DNA of 64,000 nt from Bacteroidales bacterium (GCA_017647785.1 JAGCJW010000028.1:1-64000); one strand, 5' to 3'; counted from the stretch's first letter, positions 44,519-55,467 are shown. Notes: generated by a model from the sequence alone, not told the origin. Numbers and translations: made by a program.

Positions 44519-46651
44519 TTATAAGTTTTCTTTATGGTATTGGTAAATCTTTTCATACAAATGTATTCTGTCTTTTCCTCTTACGTTGTGTTCGTGATCA
44601 GGATAGATAAAGTAATCTACTTGTTTTCCTGCTTTGATACATTTGTTTATAAATTCAAGAGAATGTTGCATTACTACGGTTGGGTCTTGTGCTCCGTGTA
44701 TTACAAGAAGTTTTCCTTCTAATTGATCTGCGTAATTAAGCAATGAAGATTTTTCATATCCTTCTTTGTTATCCTCAGGTGAAGACATATATCTTTCTCC
44801 GTACATAACCTCGTACCATTTCCAATCAATAACAGGACCACCTGCGGTTGCAGTTTTGAATACTCCAGGATTTTTCAACTTTAACGAAATAGTCATAAAT
44901 CCACCGTAAGACCAACCATCAACACCTATGCGTTCTGAATCTACGTATGGAAGAGATTTCAAATAATTTACCCCGTCCATTTGGTCGCTTACTTCAATGC
45001 TTCCACAATTTCTCCAAATTGCACTTTCAAATTCAAAACCTCTATTTGCTGAACCTCTACTATCTACTGTCCAAACAATGTATCCTTGTTGTGCAAGGAA
45101 CAAAAAGAAATTGTTTGCTCCTGAAAGCCAACTTTCTGTAATAAGTTGTGCGTGTGGACCACCATAAACATAAACTATTACAGGGTATTTTTTGTTTACA
45201 TCAAAGTTTAAAGGTTTTATCATACGAGCATATAAATCTGTACCGTCTTTTGCTTTGATTGTAAAGACATCTATTTCTGGTTTATCTAAGTTTGCCCAAG
45301 GGTTTTCTGATTTAAAGATTTCTTTTACTTGTTTTGCTTTATTGTCATACAAAGCAACTCTTCTTGGTTCTACAGAACTTGTGTATGTATCTAAGAAAAG
45401 TGTTCCATCTGTATTGAAAACAACGTGGTGAGTTCCCTTTTCAGGAGTACAACGACGTATTTTCTTTGTTTTAAAGTTGTAAGCGTATAAATTTTGTTCC
45501 AATGGGGAATCTTTAGTTGCATAGAAGTAAAATTCTGTTGCTTTTTTGTTAAATCCTTCTATTGAGTTAATCATCCAATCCCCTGATGTAAGTTGAGAAA
45601 TCAATGTTCCGTCAATGTTATATAAGTATGCGTGATTAAATCCATCTGCTTCGCTTAAATAAATGAATTGTTGGCTATTGTTAGGTAAAAAGAAAATTGG
45701 AGATTCTGGTTCAACGTACTTTTCATTGCTTTGAGAGAATAATGTTTTTGTTGGATTTCCATTTACTACATCATAGGCTATAAGTTCTACGTGGTTTTGT
45801 TTACGATTTAGTTTTTGGATATAAAGCATTGTACCTTCTGGATTCCAAGTCAAGTTAGTAAGATATGCTTCTCTTTCTTCAAGTGAGTTATCTTTTCTTG
45901 TGTTTAATTCTATTGTTTTGTCTGTTTTAGAGTCATAAACCAATACTGTAACTTCATGAGACTTCATTCCAGCCATTGGATAGCGTATTGGTGTTTCTTC
46001 TGCTTGGCGAAGTGCTGTGTTTACCAAAGGATATTCTTTCACCATGCTTTCGTCCATTCTGTAAAATGCTAATTTGCTTGCATCATTTGAAAGGAAAAAT
46101 CCTTTTTCTATACCAAATTCATTTCTATGTACTGCAACGCCGTATGTAATTCCATTTCCTCCGTCGGTAGTTAATTGTTTTGGTTCTTTACCTTTTGTAG
46201 AAAACCAAACATTTCCTTCAATAGTGTATGCTGCACTTCCATTTTTTAAATCTAATTCAAGGTTTTCTGCTCCTTCTTTTATGTTGCAGATAGGAGTCAT
46301 TTGTTTTGTTTCGATATTGTAGAGATATATTGTTTTGTTATCTGCACTTAGAAAAGCAAATTCTGTTTCTGAGATAAATTCTACTGATGCAAAATGCTTC
46401 AAATCCTTATTTAAATCCTCTGATGTAAGAACTGTTTTTTCTGCTTTCTTGTCTCCTATGATTAACTCTTGACCTGTTTTTGTGTAAGCATAGTTTCCTT
46501 TTTCTCCAACGAATTGTAGATTATATATTCCTGTTGGATAGTATTCTCTATCTTGAAGTTTTTTTATGTCTATAAGACCTTTTTGTGCGAATGCTCCAAT
46601 GCTTGAAAATATCATCAAGAGAGCAAAAATTATTCCTAAGTTTCTTCTCAT
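44519..46651 (-). CDS. Exported prolyl peptidase (DPP IV / S9 family)
   Basis: A 710-residue exported serine peptidase. Seen: signal peptide ending IGAFAQ, a beta-propeller region (about 40-460), and the alpha/beta-hydrolase domain with GWSYGGFM (nucleophile serine), the acid in GAQDPTV and the histidine in PDHEHNV. Bacteroidetes use these to remove X-Pro dipeptides or tripeptides from oligopeptides in the periplasm. It heads the run with ribE, hflX, mscS and the flippase-like gene. Dipeptidyl versus tripeptidyl specificity is not decidable here. Confidence 0.9.
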   Translation of the reverse strand: MRRNLGIIFALLMIFSSIGAFAQKGLIDIKKLQDREYYPTGIYNLQFVGEKGNYAYTKTGQELIIGDKKAEKTVLTSEDLNKDLKHFASVEFISETEFAFLSADNKTIYLYNIETKQMTPICNIKEGAENLELDLKNGSAAYTIEGNVWFSTKGKEPKQLTTDGGNGITYGVAVHRNEFGIEKGFFLSNDASKLAFYRMDESMVKEYPLVNTALRQAEETPIRYPMAGMKSHEVTVLVYDSKTDKTIELNTRKDNSLEEREAYLTNLTWNPEGTMLYIQKLNRKQNHVELIAYDVVNGNPTKTLFSQSNEKYVEPESPIFFLPNNSQQFIYLSEADGFNHAYLYNIDGTLISQLTSGDWMINSIEGFNKKATEFYFYATKDSPLEQNLYAYNFKTKKIRRCTPEKGTHHVVFNTDGTLFLDTYTSSVEPRRVALYDNKAKQVKEIFKSENPWANLDKPEIDVFTIKAKDGTDLYARMIKPLNFDVNKKYPVIVYVYGGPHAQLITESWLSGANNFFLFLAQQGYIVWTVDSRGSANRGFEFESAIWRNCGSIEVSDQMDGVNYLKSLPYVDSERIGVDGWSYGGFMTISLKLKNPGVFKTATAGGPVIDWKWYEVMYGERYMSSPEDNKEGYEKSSLLNYADQLEGKLLVIHGAQDPTVVMQHSLEFINKCIKAGKQVDYFIYPDHEHNVRGKDRIHLYEKIYQYHKENL

Positions 46652-46713
46652 TTTTTCTTTGATTTATTTTTCTATTTCTTTGAATTAGTTTTTTATTTCT
46701 TCGTTTTATTTTT
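46652..46713. repeat. TTCTTTG/TTCTTCG repeats in the gap
   Basis: Three units (TTTCTTTGATT, TTTCTTTGAATT, TTTCTTCGTTTT) separated by T-rich sequence fill the 62-base gap between the mannosyltransferase-like gene and the peptidase gene. Confidence 0.5.
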
Positions 46714-47442
46714 CTAATACTTTGACCAATTTCTAAATCTTAAAGAAAAGACTCCAAAAAAAGCTTCTTTAAAGATTTTCATGTTCATTTTGCTTGTACC
46801 TAAAACTCTATCAGTAAAAATAATTGGCACTTCTTTTAGTTTAAATCCTAATTTGTATGCGGTGTATTTCATTTCTATTTGAAAGGCATAGCCAACAAAT
46901 TTTACTTTATCAAAGTTTATGCGTTCTAAAAGTGAGCGTTTGTAACACGCAAAGCCTGCTGTGGTGTCGCCAATCTTCATTCCTGTAATAAGTTTTACAT
47001 ATTTCGATGCGTAATATGACATCATCAATCTTCCCATTGGCCAATTTACAACAGAAATCTTGCCATCTACATAGCGTGAGCCTATTGCCATATCTGCTCC
47101 TTCAAGGCATGCGTTATATAAATTAAGTAAATCTTTTGGTGGGTGTGAGAAATCTGCGTCCATTTCATAGATATAGTCGTATTTTTTCTCAATAGCCCAT
47201 TTGAATCCGTGTAAATATGCTGTTCCTAAGCCTAATTTACCTTTTCTTTCTTCGATAAACAACCTCTCAGGGAACTCTTGCATAAGTCTTTTTACTATAT
47301 CGGCAGTTCCATCGGGAGAATTGTCCTCTACAATCAAAATATGAAATACCTTATCTAATGAGAAAACATATCTAATTATACTTTCTATGTTTTCTTTCTC
47401 ATTATAAGTTGGTATTATTACTATGCTATCGCTATTATTCAT
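46714..47442 (-). CDS. Polyprenol-phosphate mannosyltransferase-like GT2
   Basis: A 242-residue GT2 enzyme of the DPM1 type without a membrane tail. Seen: IIPTYNEKENIES, VEDNSPDGTADI, the DxD region MDADFSHPP, IGSRYVDG, and FVGYAFQIEM. It should transfer mannose or another hexose from a nucleotide sugar to a polyprenyl phosphate at the inner membrane, supplying lipid-linked sugar for protein or glycan glycosylation. Last gene of the guaA-led run, 15 bases after its neighbour. Confidence 0.9.
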   Translation of the reverse strand: MNNSDSIVIIPTYNEKENIESIIRYVFSLDKVFHILIVEDNSPDGTADIVKRLMQEFPERLFIEERKGKLGLGTAYLHGFKWAIEKKYDYIYEMDADFSHPPKDLLNLYNACLEGADMAIGSRYVDGKISVVNWPMGRLMMSYYASKYVKLITGMKIGDTTAGFACYKRSLLERINFDKVKFVGYAFQIEMKYTAYKLGFKLKEVPIIFTDRVLGTSKMNMKIFKEAFFGVFSLRFRNWSKY

Positions 47443-47457
47443 TGTTTTTATTTTATT

Positions 47458-49731
47458 TTATTTTTCTAACAAAAATCCTATTTCTATTCTGTTTTTACCT
47501 TCCCAACCAATGAGAGGAGATGTATTTGCGTAAGATGCTACTATTATATTATCTTTACTTACTCCATTCTTAAGTAATATATCTGTTATTACTTCTACTT
47601 GTTTATCAGATATTTCTTGTGCTTTTTCTACTTTATTTACAGAATGAACATGTACTGAAATTGTTGTTACATATCCTATATCTTTCAAACTTTGTGCCAA
47701 ATATTGAATTTCTCTTTTCCCTTTTGGGGTGATTTCTGTTGGTTTCTTTTCATCAAAAGGACTTTCTAATAAATAGAATTGTTTAGTTTCAAACAAATCA
47801 TTTACGTTTTGAAGAACAACTTGAGAGTTATCTTCAGAAAAGAAACTTATGTATCCAGGTCTTTGTGCGTATAAGTAGAATGGTACTTGGGGTTTCAAAA
47901 ATGATAGATACCCTTTTTTATTACTTTTTACGACAATTATAGTATCAAGAGTTGTTTTGTTTAAAACTGCTACTTCTTCTCTTAAGAAATTACCTCTTTG
48001 ATCCAAAACATAAGCGTTTTCAAACTCTAAATCATCATCTATTAAGAAAGAACGTTTGTTTGTTGAGTCTTGATTTGAAACTACTATTTTGTAATTATTT
48101 AATGATAAAACGTAATCATCTTTATTTGTATTGATTCTATTATTCAATAAAATAGGCTCACTCCAATTATCAATGGTGTTTGTGTCTTCTCTATGAGACA
48201 TATATATATCTAAACCTCCATAATTCAATCCTGCATTTGAACTAAAAAATAATGTCTTACCATCAGGTGTCAGCTTAGGAGTTGTTTCATTGAAACGCGT
48301 ATTTACAGGAGAAGGTAAAAGTATTGTATCTTGACTACCATTTTCGTTAGTTGAGATTATATATATATCTTCATTCTTTGTAACTTGAGGTAAATATCCA
48401 TTTGGAGTATGAGATGAGAATGTATTTGTTGAAGATGGGATTATGTCATTTTCATCAAATTCCTTATCAATAAGATGTATTGGTAGTTTATCTGCTTGAC
48501 GTAGATTGAGTGTAAGTTCACTTTCTATTCTTGCATCTTTTTTAGAAGGGTTCTTTTGTTGTGAAAGATATTTTTCCAATAATTTTATTGTCAAAGAATT
48601 ATCCTTTTTAAAGAATAGTCCTCTATGATTTTTTAAATCGTTATTATTTATTGTTGTTTTCCTTATTAGAAAATTATAATCTTCGTTTAAAACTTTTGAG
48701 GTTTGAACTATTTTTGAGGTTTTGTAGTCAGGGAAAGTTTCTTCTATGAAACTAATATTTGCTTTCGTTGGGTCAGAAAGGTAACTTTTTATGAAATATT
48801 GAACAAGAACACTATCGTACTCTATTGCTAAAACAGTGTTTAATCCCTCTACCGAAAGTAGTTCTAAAGATTTTGATTTTAAGTTTTCTATTATTTGAGA
48901 ACGTTTTGGATGTTCAGGATTGTTTTTAAGGAATGTTATCATAGTAGTGATAGTATTTTTTGATACTACTTCATTATAAAGGACATCGTTTAGTTTTTCT
49001 TTTGCTAGTTTAATATAAACACCATTTGGAAATCTTTTTATGTAGGCATCATATTTCTCTGCTGTGTTTTCTTCTAAAGTAGATTGGAAGATAAGTCTTT
49101 CAATTTCTTGATTTGCTTGTTGTTTATACTTTTCATTAGTTGTTTTCTTTACGAATTCTTCTAACTTTTCTAAATCTTCACTTTCTAAAACTTGTAAAGA
49201 GATTATTTCATCTATCGCTTGTTTTGCTAGATTTGCTTGAATTGCATTAGGATGTCTTTCAATGTATTTTTCATAATCCTCTACCGTATTTAACATTTTG
49301 GTTCTTTCAAAAGATATTTGCTCTAACAATCGTTCTGCTTCTTTTACATATCTTTTTTCCTCGCTAAAACAATGCACAAAATTCTCTAATGATTCTATAC
49401 TTTTTGTTTTGTAAACAATGGATAACTCTTGTTTACAAATATCCTCTAATGAAACAATTTCTTTACCTTGTGATTGATTTAATCTATTCGCATAATAATA
49501 TGCTAAACACGCATCGTACGCTAAATTATTTGTATCTTTATAATATAACGATAATACTTCTATCCTATCTACATTATTTGTATCGGAGTAAGATGTTTGT
49601 AATTTGTCGTACGCTTGTTGATATTCTCCCTTATTTAATAACTTTATTATAGAATTTTTTTGGGCAAAAACAGTCGTAGGAAAAAGTATTATTGTTGCAA
49701 TTATTAGTAAAAACCATTGTTTAAAGTTCAT
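47458..49731 (-). CDS. Exported OmpA-family protein with PD40-like segment
   Basis: About 757 residues. Seen: signal peptide (IILFPTTVFAQ), a long helical N-terminal part (about 30-350) like TPR or HEAT repeats, a PD40/WD40-like strand segment (TPKLTPDGKTLFFSSNAG), a Cna-like small domain (YLSFLKPQVPFYLYAQRPGY), and an OmpA-like C-terminal domain (about 660-757) with ENRIEIG-type ending GKNRIEIGFL. This plan resembles PorE-like peptidoglycan-binding proteins of the T9SS envelope machinery, although ordinary structural OmpA function is equally possible. ATG at 49731 chosen over a TTG two codons earlier. Confidence 0.72.
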   Translation of the reverse strand: MNFKQWFLLIIATIILFPTTVFAQKNSIIKLLNKGEYQQAYDKLQTSYSDTNNVDRIEVLSLYYKDTNNLAYDACLAYYYANRLNQSQGKEIVSLEDICKQELSIVYKTKSIESLENFVHCFSEEKRYVKEAERLLEQISFERTKMLNTVEDYEKYIERHPNAIQANLAKQAIDEIISLQVLESEDLEKLEEFVKKTTNEKYKQQANQEIERLIFQSTLEENTAEKYDAYIKRFPNGVYIKLAKEKLNDVLYNEVVSKNTITTMITFLKNNPEHPKRSQIIENLKSKSLELLSVEGLNTVLAIEYDSVLVQYFIKSYLSDPTKANISFIEETFPDYKTSKIVQTSKVLNEDYNFLIRKTTINNNDLKNHRGLFFKKDNSLTIKLLEKYLSQQKNPSKKDARIESELTLNLRQADKLPIHLIDKEFDENDIIPSSTNTFSSHTPNGYLPQVTKNEDIYIISTNENGSQDTILLPSPVNTRFNETTPKLTPDGKTLFFSSNAGLNYGGLDIYMSHREDTNTIDNWSEPILLNNRINTNKDDYVLSLNNYKIVVSNQDSTNKRSFLIDDDLEFENAYVLDQRGNFLREEVAVLNKTTLDTIIVVKSNKKGYLSFLKPQVPFYLYAQRPGYISFFSEDNSQVVLQNVNDLFETKQFYLLESPFDEKKPTEITPKGKREIQYLAQSLKDIGYVTTISVHVHSVNKVEKAQEISDKQVEVITDILLKNGVSKDNIIVASYANTSPLIGWEGKNRIEIGFLLEK

Positions 49732-49744
49732 TTTCAATATAGTT

Positions 49745-52462
49745 TTATTTAACTTCTATAGGATAGTGTTCTATCCATTGTTCTTCTATTTTCAAATCTA
49801 TTGTATATCGTCCTGGTTTAATGTTTTTATCAAATATTAAAATATCTGACTCATACTCGCTTTCATCTACAATTATATGGTTATTATCCCAAATTTTAAC
49901 ATATTGCAATTTATTAACTCCATCTCCAAATACAAGTATTCTTTCATTATCTTCCCAAATATATATACCTGAATATTCTGGATGTAAATCATAAATTGGT
50001 TTTGCTTTGATGAAATGTATTCTGAATTTATTATTTGTTACACCACTTTCTATTTTTGTTTTTACAATTGCTGAATCACAAAAATTATAAAATCTATTCT
50101 CATATTTATCTTCCAATAAAACAGTCACATCTTTTGGTAAAACTGACACATTATTTAGTTGTAATTCAACATTATTTCCTTGTCCAATAAAGAGGCCTAT
50201 ATCAAATGAGGCTGGATATTTAGGGAAAGTATTTACAGATAATTCTTCGTCATCTATAACAAAATAAATTTCTGCCATAGTCTCACTTGTACCAAATATC
50301 TTATGGGCATCGTGTTTATCAAATCCATATTTTGAATCGTCCATCATTCCAATTAATGCGTACTGACTCTTTCCATTAACAACAGCAGACAGAGTTAGAT
50401 AGTTATTATTTGCGAATGATTGTTCCCCTGATTTAGGGATATATTGATGTTGTCTTTTAAATGTTAGTTCCGTTTTATCTTCTATTGTTTCCACAAAGAA
50501 TGCTTCCAATGATGGAATCAAAACATTTTCATTAGGGTCCACTATTATAGGATTATAAACCTTGTTTTCTTTATCCAATAAAAAGATTGCATTTCCTTGA
50601 ATCTTACCATCAATATCTTCAAAAAGTTTTTTAGAACTTAAAGGTGCTGTAAAAGGATTTCCAACAAGATTCTTTTTATCTGAATTATTCTCAACAAGAG
50701 AGAAAATTGTGTTACTATTACACAATATACCCTCGTATTTTACATCCATTGTAGATTGAGTGTAAACTGCATACCCTTGTCCAGGTAACAACACAAAATT
50801 TGGGTCAGTTAAATACTCGCTCCAATAATCTCCATGTTTACTCTTTTTCCCTGTATTATATTGCATCAACCATGTATCATTATTGTTTCTTTCCATAGAA
50901 AACAACGCAGCCATGGTTTTATTTATCGGACTCGTAATATAATTCCAAGTTTCACCTAAAAGATTTTGTTGTACAGTAAAATAAGACATATTACCATATC
51001 TAATATCCCCTGAAACATAGAACATTTTTCCTGCTTTAATTTCTACATTTACACTATCCCCTAAAAACAACATTGAACACATCGCATCTTCATCAACAAC
51101 CACTTTACATCCATTTGTTATATAAACGAAATCTTCCATTGTTGGTTCACCCTTTGGGTCCCAAATATTCGGATTACTCCATTCCCCCGATTCCTTTATA
51201 TATTTTACTTTAGGATATCCAAAATACAAATCTTGTATTTCTTCACTCTCAGTATTTACAATAATTATTTCCAGTCTATCAGATGTTAAAGGAGATTCCA
51301 ATGGTACACAATAATTCAAACAAGTAACCTCATCGTCCATTTCAAACAAAACTTCTTGTTTTCTATACCATTTATAAGTAATGTGAATTCCTGTATAAAA
51401 TTTCTCATTATAATCGATTAATGTTAAATCTTCTTCACTTAATTTCAAATTAAATTGATAATCTCTATTTGAAAAAACAGGAAAATCAAAAACAATTTCT
51501 CGTGTAGTTATAGGATAAACAATATCATTAATCTTATTTTCTATATATTCAGAATCAGTAGTATTCACACAAGACGCAAACAATGGTATAACTAAAGGTT
51601 CTTTTAATTTTTTAGTATTCAAAACCAATTCTGCGCTATGTTCTCCTGCTTTTTTAGGAATATATGAAATAGAGAAATGAGTTGTTCCTTCTTTAATATC
51701 AACCTTTTTTGATGATAATTTAAAATAATCTTTATTCTTTCCCCTTATTTCAAGACTTACATCATTTCTAATATATTCACCTGATAGTTTCAATCTAACT
51801 GTTTCAGGATATGTAAAAGGTAATGATATATGATTAAAATATACATCACTTATAGACTTTGTTTTACCTTTTATTGTTCTTTCCAAAGTTAATTGAGATG
51901 CTATTCCATTATATGGGTCATTTTCCGATTCTATTAAAATATCCTTTATTTGTATTGAAGGATTAGAACCTTTACCTTTTACCTTTGTTAATTTCCAAGA
52001 AACTTGAATATGCTCTTTATTTTCACAGTCTTGAGGCAATACAACACCTGTAAAGTTTTTTGAAGAAGGACGTCTCTTTGTGTAAAAACTACAAGGTTTA
52101 TTGTTATCATCCAACACATCTTGCCAAACATCTTTTTCAGAAAGTCTATATTGTAAAGTTGCTGTCCAATTCGCTTTTGAAGCAACTAAATTATAAGATT
52201 TCCACGACAAAGTAATGTTTTCTTGACTTAGAGTTGATAAATTCAAAATTATTCTTCCCGATTGAAGTTTCTTATTCTCCACCTCAAAATATATAGGGGA
52301 AGTTTCTTTTGAATGGTTATTCTTATCAAAATTTGTCAAAACAAAAGAAGAATCTTGCAATAAATGAACATGCTTTCCTACATCATATACTTTTTGAGAA
52401 TATAATGAAAGGGTTACAAAAAATGTAAATAAAGCAAATATTATTATCTTCTTTTTCTTCAT
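49745..52462 (-). CDS. Large exported protein of unknown function
   Basis: A 905-residue exported protein. Seen: signal peptide (FALFTFFVTLSLYSQ), all-beta sequence throughout, and a segment near 430-490 (GEWSNPNIWDPKGEPTMEDFVYITNG) of the type found in Bacteroidetes surface proteins. The end (PGRYTIDLKIEEQWIEHYPIEV) is beta-strand-rich, but I see no YPNP-type T9SS sorting motif. It lies between the LysM gene (2-base gap) and the OmpA-like gene, so an envelope or surface role fits. Confidence 0.6.
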   Translation of the reverse strand: MKKKKIIIFALFTFFVTLSLYSQKVYDVGKHVHLLQDSSFVLTNFDKNNHSKETSPIYFEVENKKLQSGRIILNLSTLSQENITLSWKSYNLVASKANWTATLQYRLSEKDVWQDVLDDNNKPCSFYTKRRPSSKNFTGVVLPQDCENKEHIQVSWKLTKVKGKGSNPSIQIKDILIESENDPYNGIASQLTLERTIKGKTKSISDVYFNHISLPFTYPETVRLKLSGEYIRNDVSLEIRGKNKDYFKLSSKKVDIKEGTTHFSISYIPKKAGEHSAELVLNTKKLKEPLVIPLFASCVNTTDSEYIENKINDIVYPITTREIVFDFPVFSNRDYQFNLKLSEEDLTLIDYNEKFYTGIHITYKWYRKQEVLFEMDDEVTCLNYCVPLESPLTSDRLEIIIVNTESEEIQDLYFGYPKVKYIKESGEWSNPNIWDPKGEPTMEDFVYITNGCKVVVDEDAMCSMLFLGDSVNVEIKAGKMFYVSGDIRYGNMSYFTVQQNLLGETWNYITSPINKTMAALFSMERNNNDTWLMQYNTGKKSKHGDYWSEYLTDPNFVLLPGQGYAVYTQSTMDVKYEGILCNSNTIFSLVENNSDKKNLVGNPFTAPLSSKKLFEDIDGKIQGNAIFLLDKENKVYNPIIVDPNENVLIPSLEAFFVETIEDKTELTFKRQHQYIPKSGEQSFANNNYLTLSAVVNGKSQYALIGMMDDSKYGFDKHDAHKIFGTSETMAEIYFVIDDEELSVNTFPKYPASFDIGLFIGQGNNVELQLNNVSVLPKDVTVLLEDKYENRFYNFCDSAIVKTKIESGVTNNKFRIHFIKAKPIYDLHPEYSGIYIWEDNERILVFGDGVNKLQYVKIWDNNHIIVDESEYESDILIFDKNIKPGRYTIDLKIEEQWIEHYPIEVK

Positions 52463-52464
52463 AT

Positions 52465-53901
52465 TTATTCAGTTGCTCTTATTTGATAATTTTCCATTTC
52501 GTAAATTGTAGTCTTCTTGTTTTGATAACCAGAATTCTCATCTTTTCTTTCAAAGAAGAAACTATTAATCACCTTATCAACTCTATTAAGATTAGGATTT
52601 TGAATAAAATCTTCCCCATGAGAAAGAATACTACTTACAAAGAACATTACAATATCATGACCTAAAGTAGCGTAAGTTCTATCAGGTTCTGTTTTAAAGT
52701 TCTCTCTATAATCCTTTACAAAGTTTACAAAGTTCAAATTAGTGTAATCATTAAAATGATTCAACGTAAAATGATAATTATATCTCTCCAATAAAGTATA
52801 ATCCAAATGAGGGAACTCTATCCAAGAATAATCTGCAAAAAGAATTATATCAACATCCTTTTTAAAACTAAAACTAGACAACAAACGTTTAGAATAATTT
52901 TCATTATCCCTGCTATTTCCCTTATCCACTAAATTTATCACGATATTCTTTTTTCCGTCTTTCAATTTAGAAGACAACTTAGCCGCTTGTTTATTATAAT
53001 CCACAACTGACCAAGGATTATTACCCTTACTCAACAATTGTTGATAATAGTCAAGAGTAGTTTTAATTCCAGCACTAGCATCATGAACAACTATCACATT
53101 AGCATCTGAATAATTCTTTCTTATGTATCTGATAATAGTTTCAACCTCTGCTGCAGGAGAAGGTTGAATCTTAAAGACATAATTATTGTCCAATATAGAC
53201 AAATCATTACTCATTGGATTAACAACAGGAATTTCCTCTCTCTTTGCGAAATCTGCTATCAACGAAAAAGGTTGTTTAAATACCAACGGAATAATAATAT
53301 CCATATCTTTCATTTCAGGTGAATTCAACGCCTCTTGAACCTTTTGAACATCATTATCTGCTACATCATAAACATAACAATCAATCTTATATCCTGCCTT
53401 CTCCAAATTATTAAGAGCGATTCTCATACCCTCATAGAAGTGGATATAATCAAAACATTTATATCTCTGACGTTTTTTCTCGTCAATATTAAACTTAGTA
53501 AACGTCAATTGCTCAACATAATCATAATTCAACGGCATAAATACTGCCATATTTATTTTACGTTGTTTATCTGCTTTCTTTTTATTATTAGATTTCGGAT
53601 ATAGAGCATTAGACGAAACTTTTACCATTTCCTCTTTCTCTTCCTCAAATACATGTTTATTTCTCACTGTAATAGGAATTTTTATAGTTTGGTCCGCTTT
53701 CAGATTAGCTGCAGTCAATCCAGGATTAACCTCTATAATATCTTGTTCTGTCAAGAAATAATTCCTTGAAATCCTGTACAAAGTTTCTCCCTTTGAAACC
53801 TTGTGTAAACCTAACATTTCATCATTTGTCGCTTGAGAAAAAGCAACTAAAGAAAACAATGAAAAAAATAAACAACAAATTATTTGAAGAAAGTTTTTCA
53901 T
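52465..53901 (-). CDS. LysM protein with periplasmic-binding-like domain
   Basis: A 478-residue exported protein. Seen: signal peptide ending VAFSQ, one LysM domain (about 32-77: HKVSKGETLYRISRNYFL...), a lysine-rich linker, then a type-1 periplasmic-binding fold (about 115-470: MAVFMPLNYDY, IHFYEGMRIAL, IIIPLVFKQPFSLIADFAKREEIPVVNPMS). LysM should hold it on peptidoglycan. The binding domain is of the LppC/receptor-like type; ligand unknown. It follows guaA by 42 bases. Confidence 0.78.
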   Translation of the reverse strand: MKNFLQIICCLFFSLFSLVAFSQATNDEMLGLHKVSKGETLYRISRNYFLTEQDIIEVNPGLTAANLKADQTIKIPITVRNKHVFEEEKEEMVKVSSNALYPKSNNKKKADKQRKINMAVFMPLNYDYVEQLTFTKFNIDEKKRQRYKCFDYIHFYEGMRIALNNLEKAGYKIDCYVYDVADNDVQKVQEALNSPEMKDMDIIIPLVFKQPFSLIADFAKREEIPVVNPMSNDLSILDNNYVFKIQPSPAAEVETIIRYIRKNYSDANVIVVHDASAGIKTTLDYYQQLLSKGNNPWSVVDYNKQAAKLSSKLKDGKKNIVINLVDKGNSRDNENYSKRLLSSFSFKKDVDIILFADYSWIEFPHLDYTLLERYNYHFTLNHFNDYTNLNFVNFVKDYRENFKTEPDRTYATLGHDIVMFFVSSILSHGEDFIQNPNLNRVDKVINSFFFERKDENSGYQNKKTTIYEMENYQIRATE

Positions 53902-53943
53902 AACAAAATATACTTAAAAATATACCTTAAAATCTAAAAAATA

Positions 53944-55467
53944 TTATTCCCATTCAATAGTTGCAGGTGGTTTAGAACTAATATCATAACAAACTCTATT
54001 AACCCCTTTCACCTTATTAATAATCTCATTAGAAACCTTCGCTAAAAACTCATAAGGTAAATAACACCAATCCGCAGTCATTCCATCTACCGATTCCACT
54101 GCTCTCAATGCTACAACCCTTTCGTAAGTTCTTTCATCGCCCATTACTCCAACAGATTGAATAGGAAGTAACACAGCTCCTGCTTGCCATACCTTATTAT
54201 ATAATCCATCTTTCTTTAAATTATCAATAAATATAGCATCAACCTCTTGAAGAATTGCCACTTTCTCAGGAGTAATATCTCCCAAAATTCTAATAGCTAA
54301 ACCTGGACCAGGGAAAGGATGACGTCCTAAAAGTTCATCCTTCAATCCCAATGCTCTACCAACTCTTCTAACCTCATCTTTAAACAATGAACGTAAAGGT
54401 TCAACTATCTTTAATTTCATATAATCAGGTAATCCACCTACGTTGTGGTGAGACTTTATAGTTACACTAGGTCCTTTAACCGAACAACTCTCAATTACAT
54501 CAGGATAAATAGTACCTTGTCCTAACCATTTCACATCTTTTATCTTTGCGGCTTCTGCATCAAACACATCTATAAATGTCTTACCAATCGCTTTACGTTT
54601 CTTTTCAGGGTCAGTCAAACCTTCCAATGCTGAATAAAACTCTTTCTTTGCATCAACTCCAATCACATTCAATCCCATTCCCTTATAAGATGCCAATACT
54701 TCCTCAAATTCATTCTTTCTCAACAAACCATTATCTACAAATATACAATTAAGATTATCTCCAATTGCTCTATGTAACAACAATGCTGCAACCGATGAAT
54801 CCACACCACCTGAAAGCCCTAAAACCACCTTATCATCTTGTAACTTCTCTTTCAAATCCTTAATTGTAGTCTCAACAAAAGAATCCTCTGTCCAATTTTG
54901 CTCACAACCACATATATCAACAACAAAATTCTTCAACATTGTTAAACCATCAGTTGAGTGATATACCTCAGGGTGGAATTGAATTGCGTAAGTTTCCTCA
55001 CCTTCAATCTTATAACCAGCATTTTTCACACTTTCAGTCGAACAAATCACCTTATAGCTTTCTGGCATTGATTCAATAGTATCTCCGTGACTCATCCACA
55101 CTTGAGAATTATCACCAACACCTTTCAATAATTTTGATTCCTTATCTATAAAATTAAGATTTGCTCTACCATATTCTCTAATCTTACTTGCAACAACACT
55201 ACCCCCAAACGCTTGTACCATATATTGCGCTCCATAACACACACCTAAAACAGGCATCTTTCCCTTAAACCACAAATCAGGATTAGGGGCATTTTCATCT
55301 CTCACACTACAAGGACTACCACTAAGAATTACACCCTTAACCTCATCTGAAAATTTAGGAGGGTTGTTAAACGGATGAATCTCACAATATACATTTAGTT
55401 CTCTTACCTTTCTCGCTATCAATTGAGTATATTGAGAACCATGGTCCAAAATTATTATAGTTTCCAT
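53944..55467 (-). CDS. guaA: GMP synthase (glutamine-hydrolysing)
   Basis: A 507-residue enzyme that aminates XMP to GMP. Seen: N-terminal glutamine amidotransferase with C77 in GVCYGAQ and H165/E167 in [11 protein letters not shown]-pyrophosphatase loop SGGVDSS (219-225); C-terminal dimerisation domain ending PPATIEWE. It is the first gene of the - strand run with the LysM, large exported, OmpA-like and GT2 genes, which is odd company for a purine gene. Confidence 0.97.
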   Translation of the reverse strand: METIIILDHGSQYTQLIARKVRELNVYCEIHPFNNPPKFSDEVKGVILSGSPCSVRDENAPNPDLWFKGKMPVLGVCYGAQYMVQAFGGSVVASKIREYGRANLNFIDKESKLLKGVGDNSQVWMSHGDTIESMPESYKVICSTESVKNAGYKIEGEETYAIQFHPEVYHSTDGLTMLKNFVVDICGCEQNWTEDSFVETTIKDLKEKLQDDKVVLGLSGGVDSSVAALLLHRAIGDNLNCIFVDNGLLRKNEFEEVLASYKGMGLNVIGVDAKKEFYSALEGLTDPEKKRKAIGKTFIDVFDAEAAKIKDVKWLGQGTIYPDVIESCSVKGPSVTIKSHHNVGGLPDYMKLKIVEPLRSLFKDEVRRVGRALGLKDELLGRHPFPGPGLAIRILGDITPEKVAILQEVDAIFIDNLKKDGLYNKVWQAGAVLLPIQSVGVMGDERTYERVVALRAVESVDGMTADWCYLPYEFLAKVSNEIINKVKGVNRVCYDISSKPPATIEWE

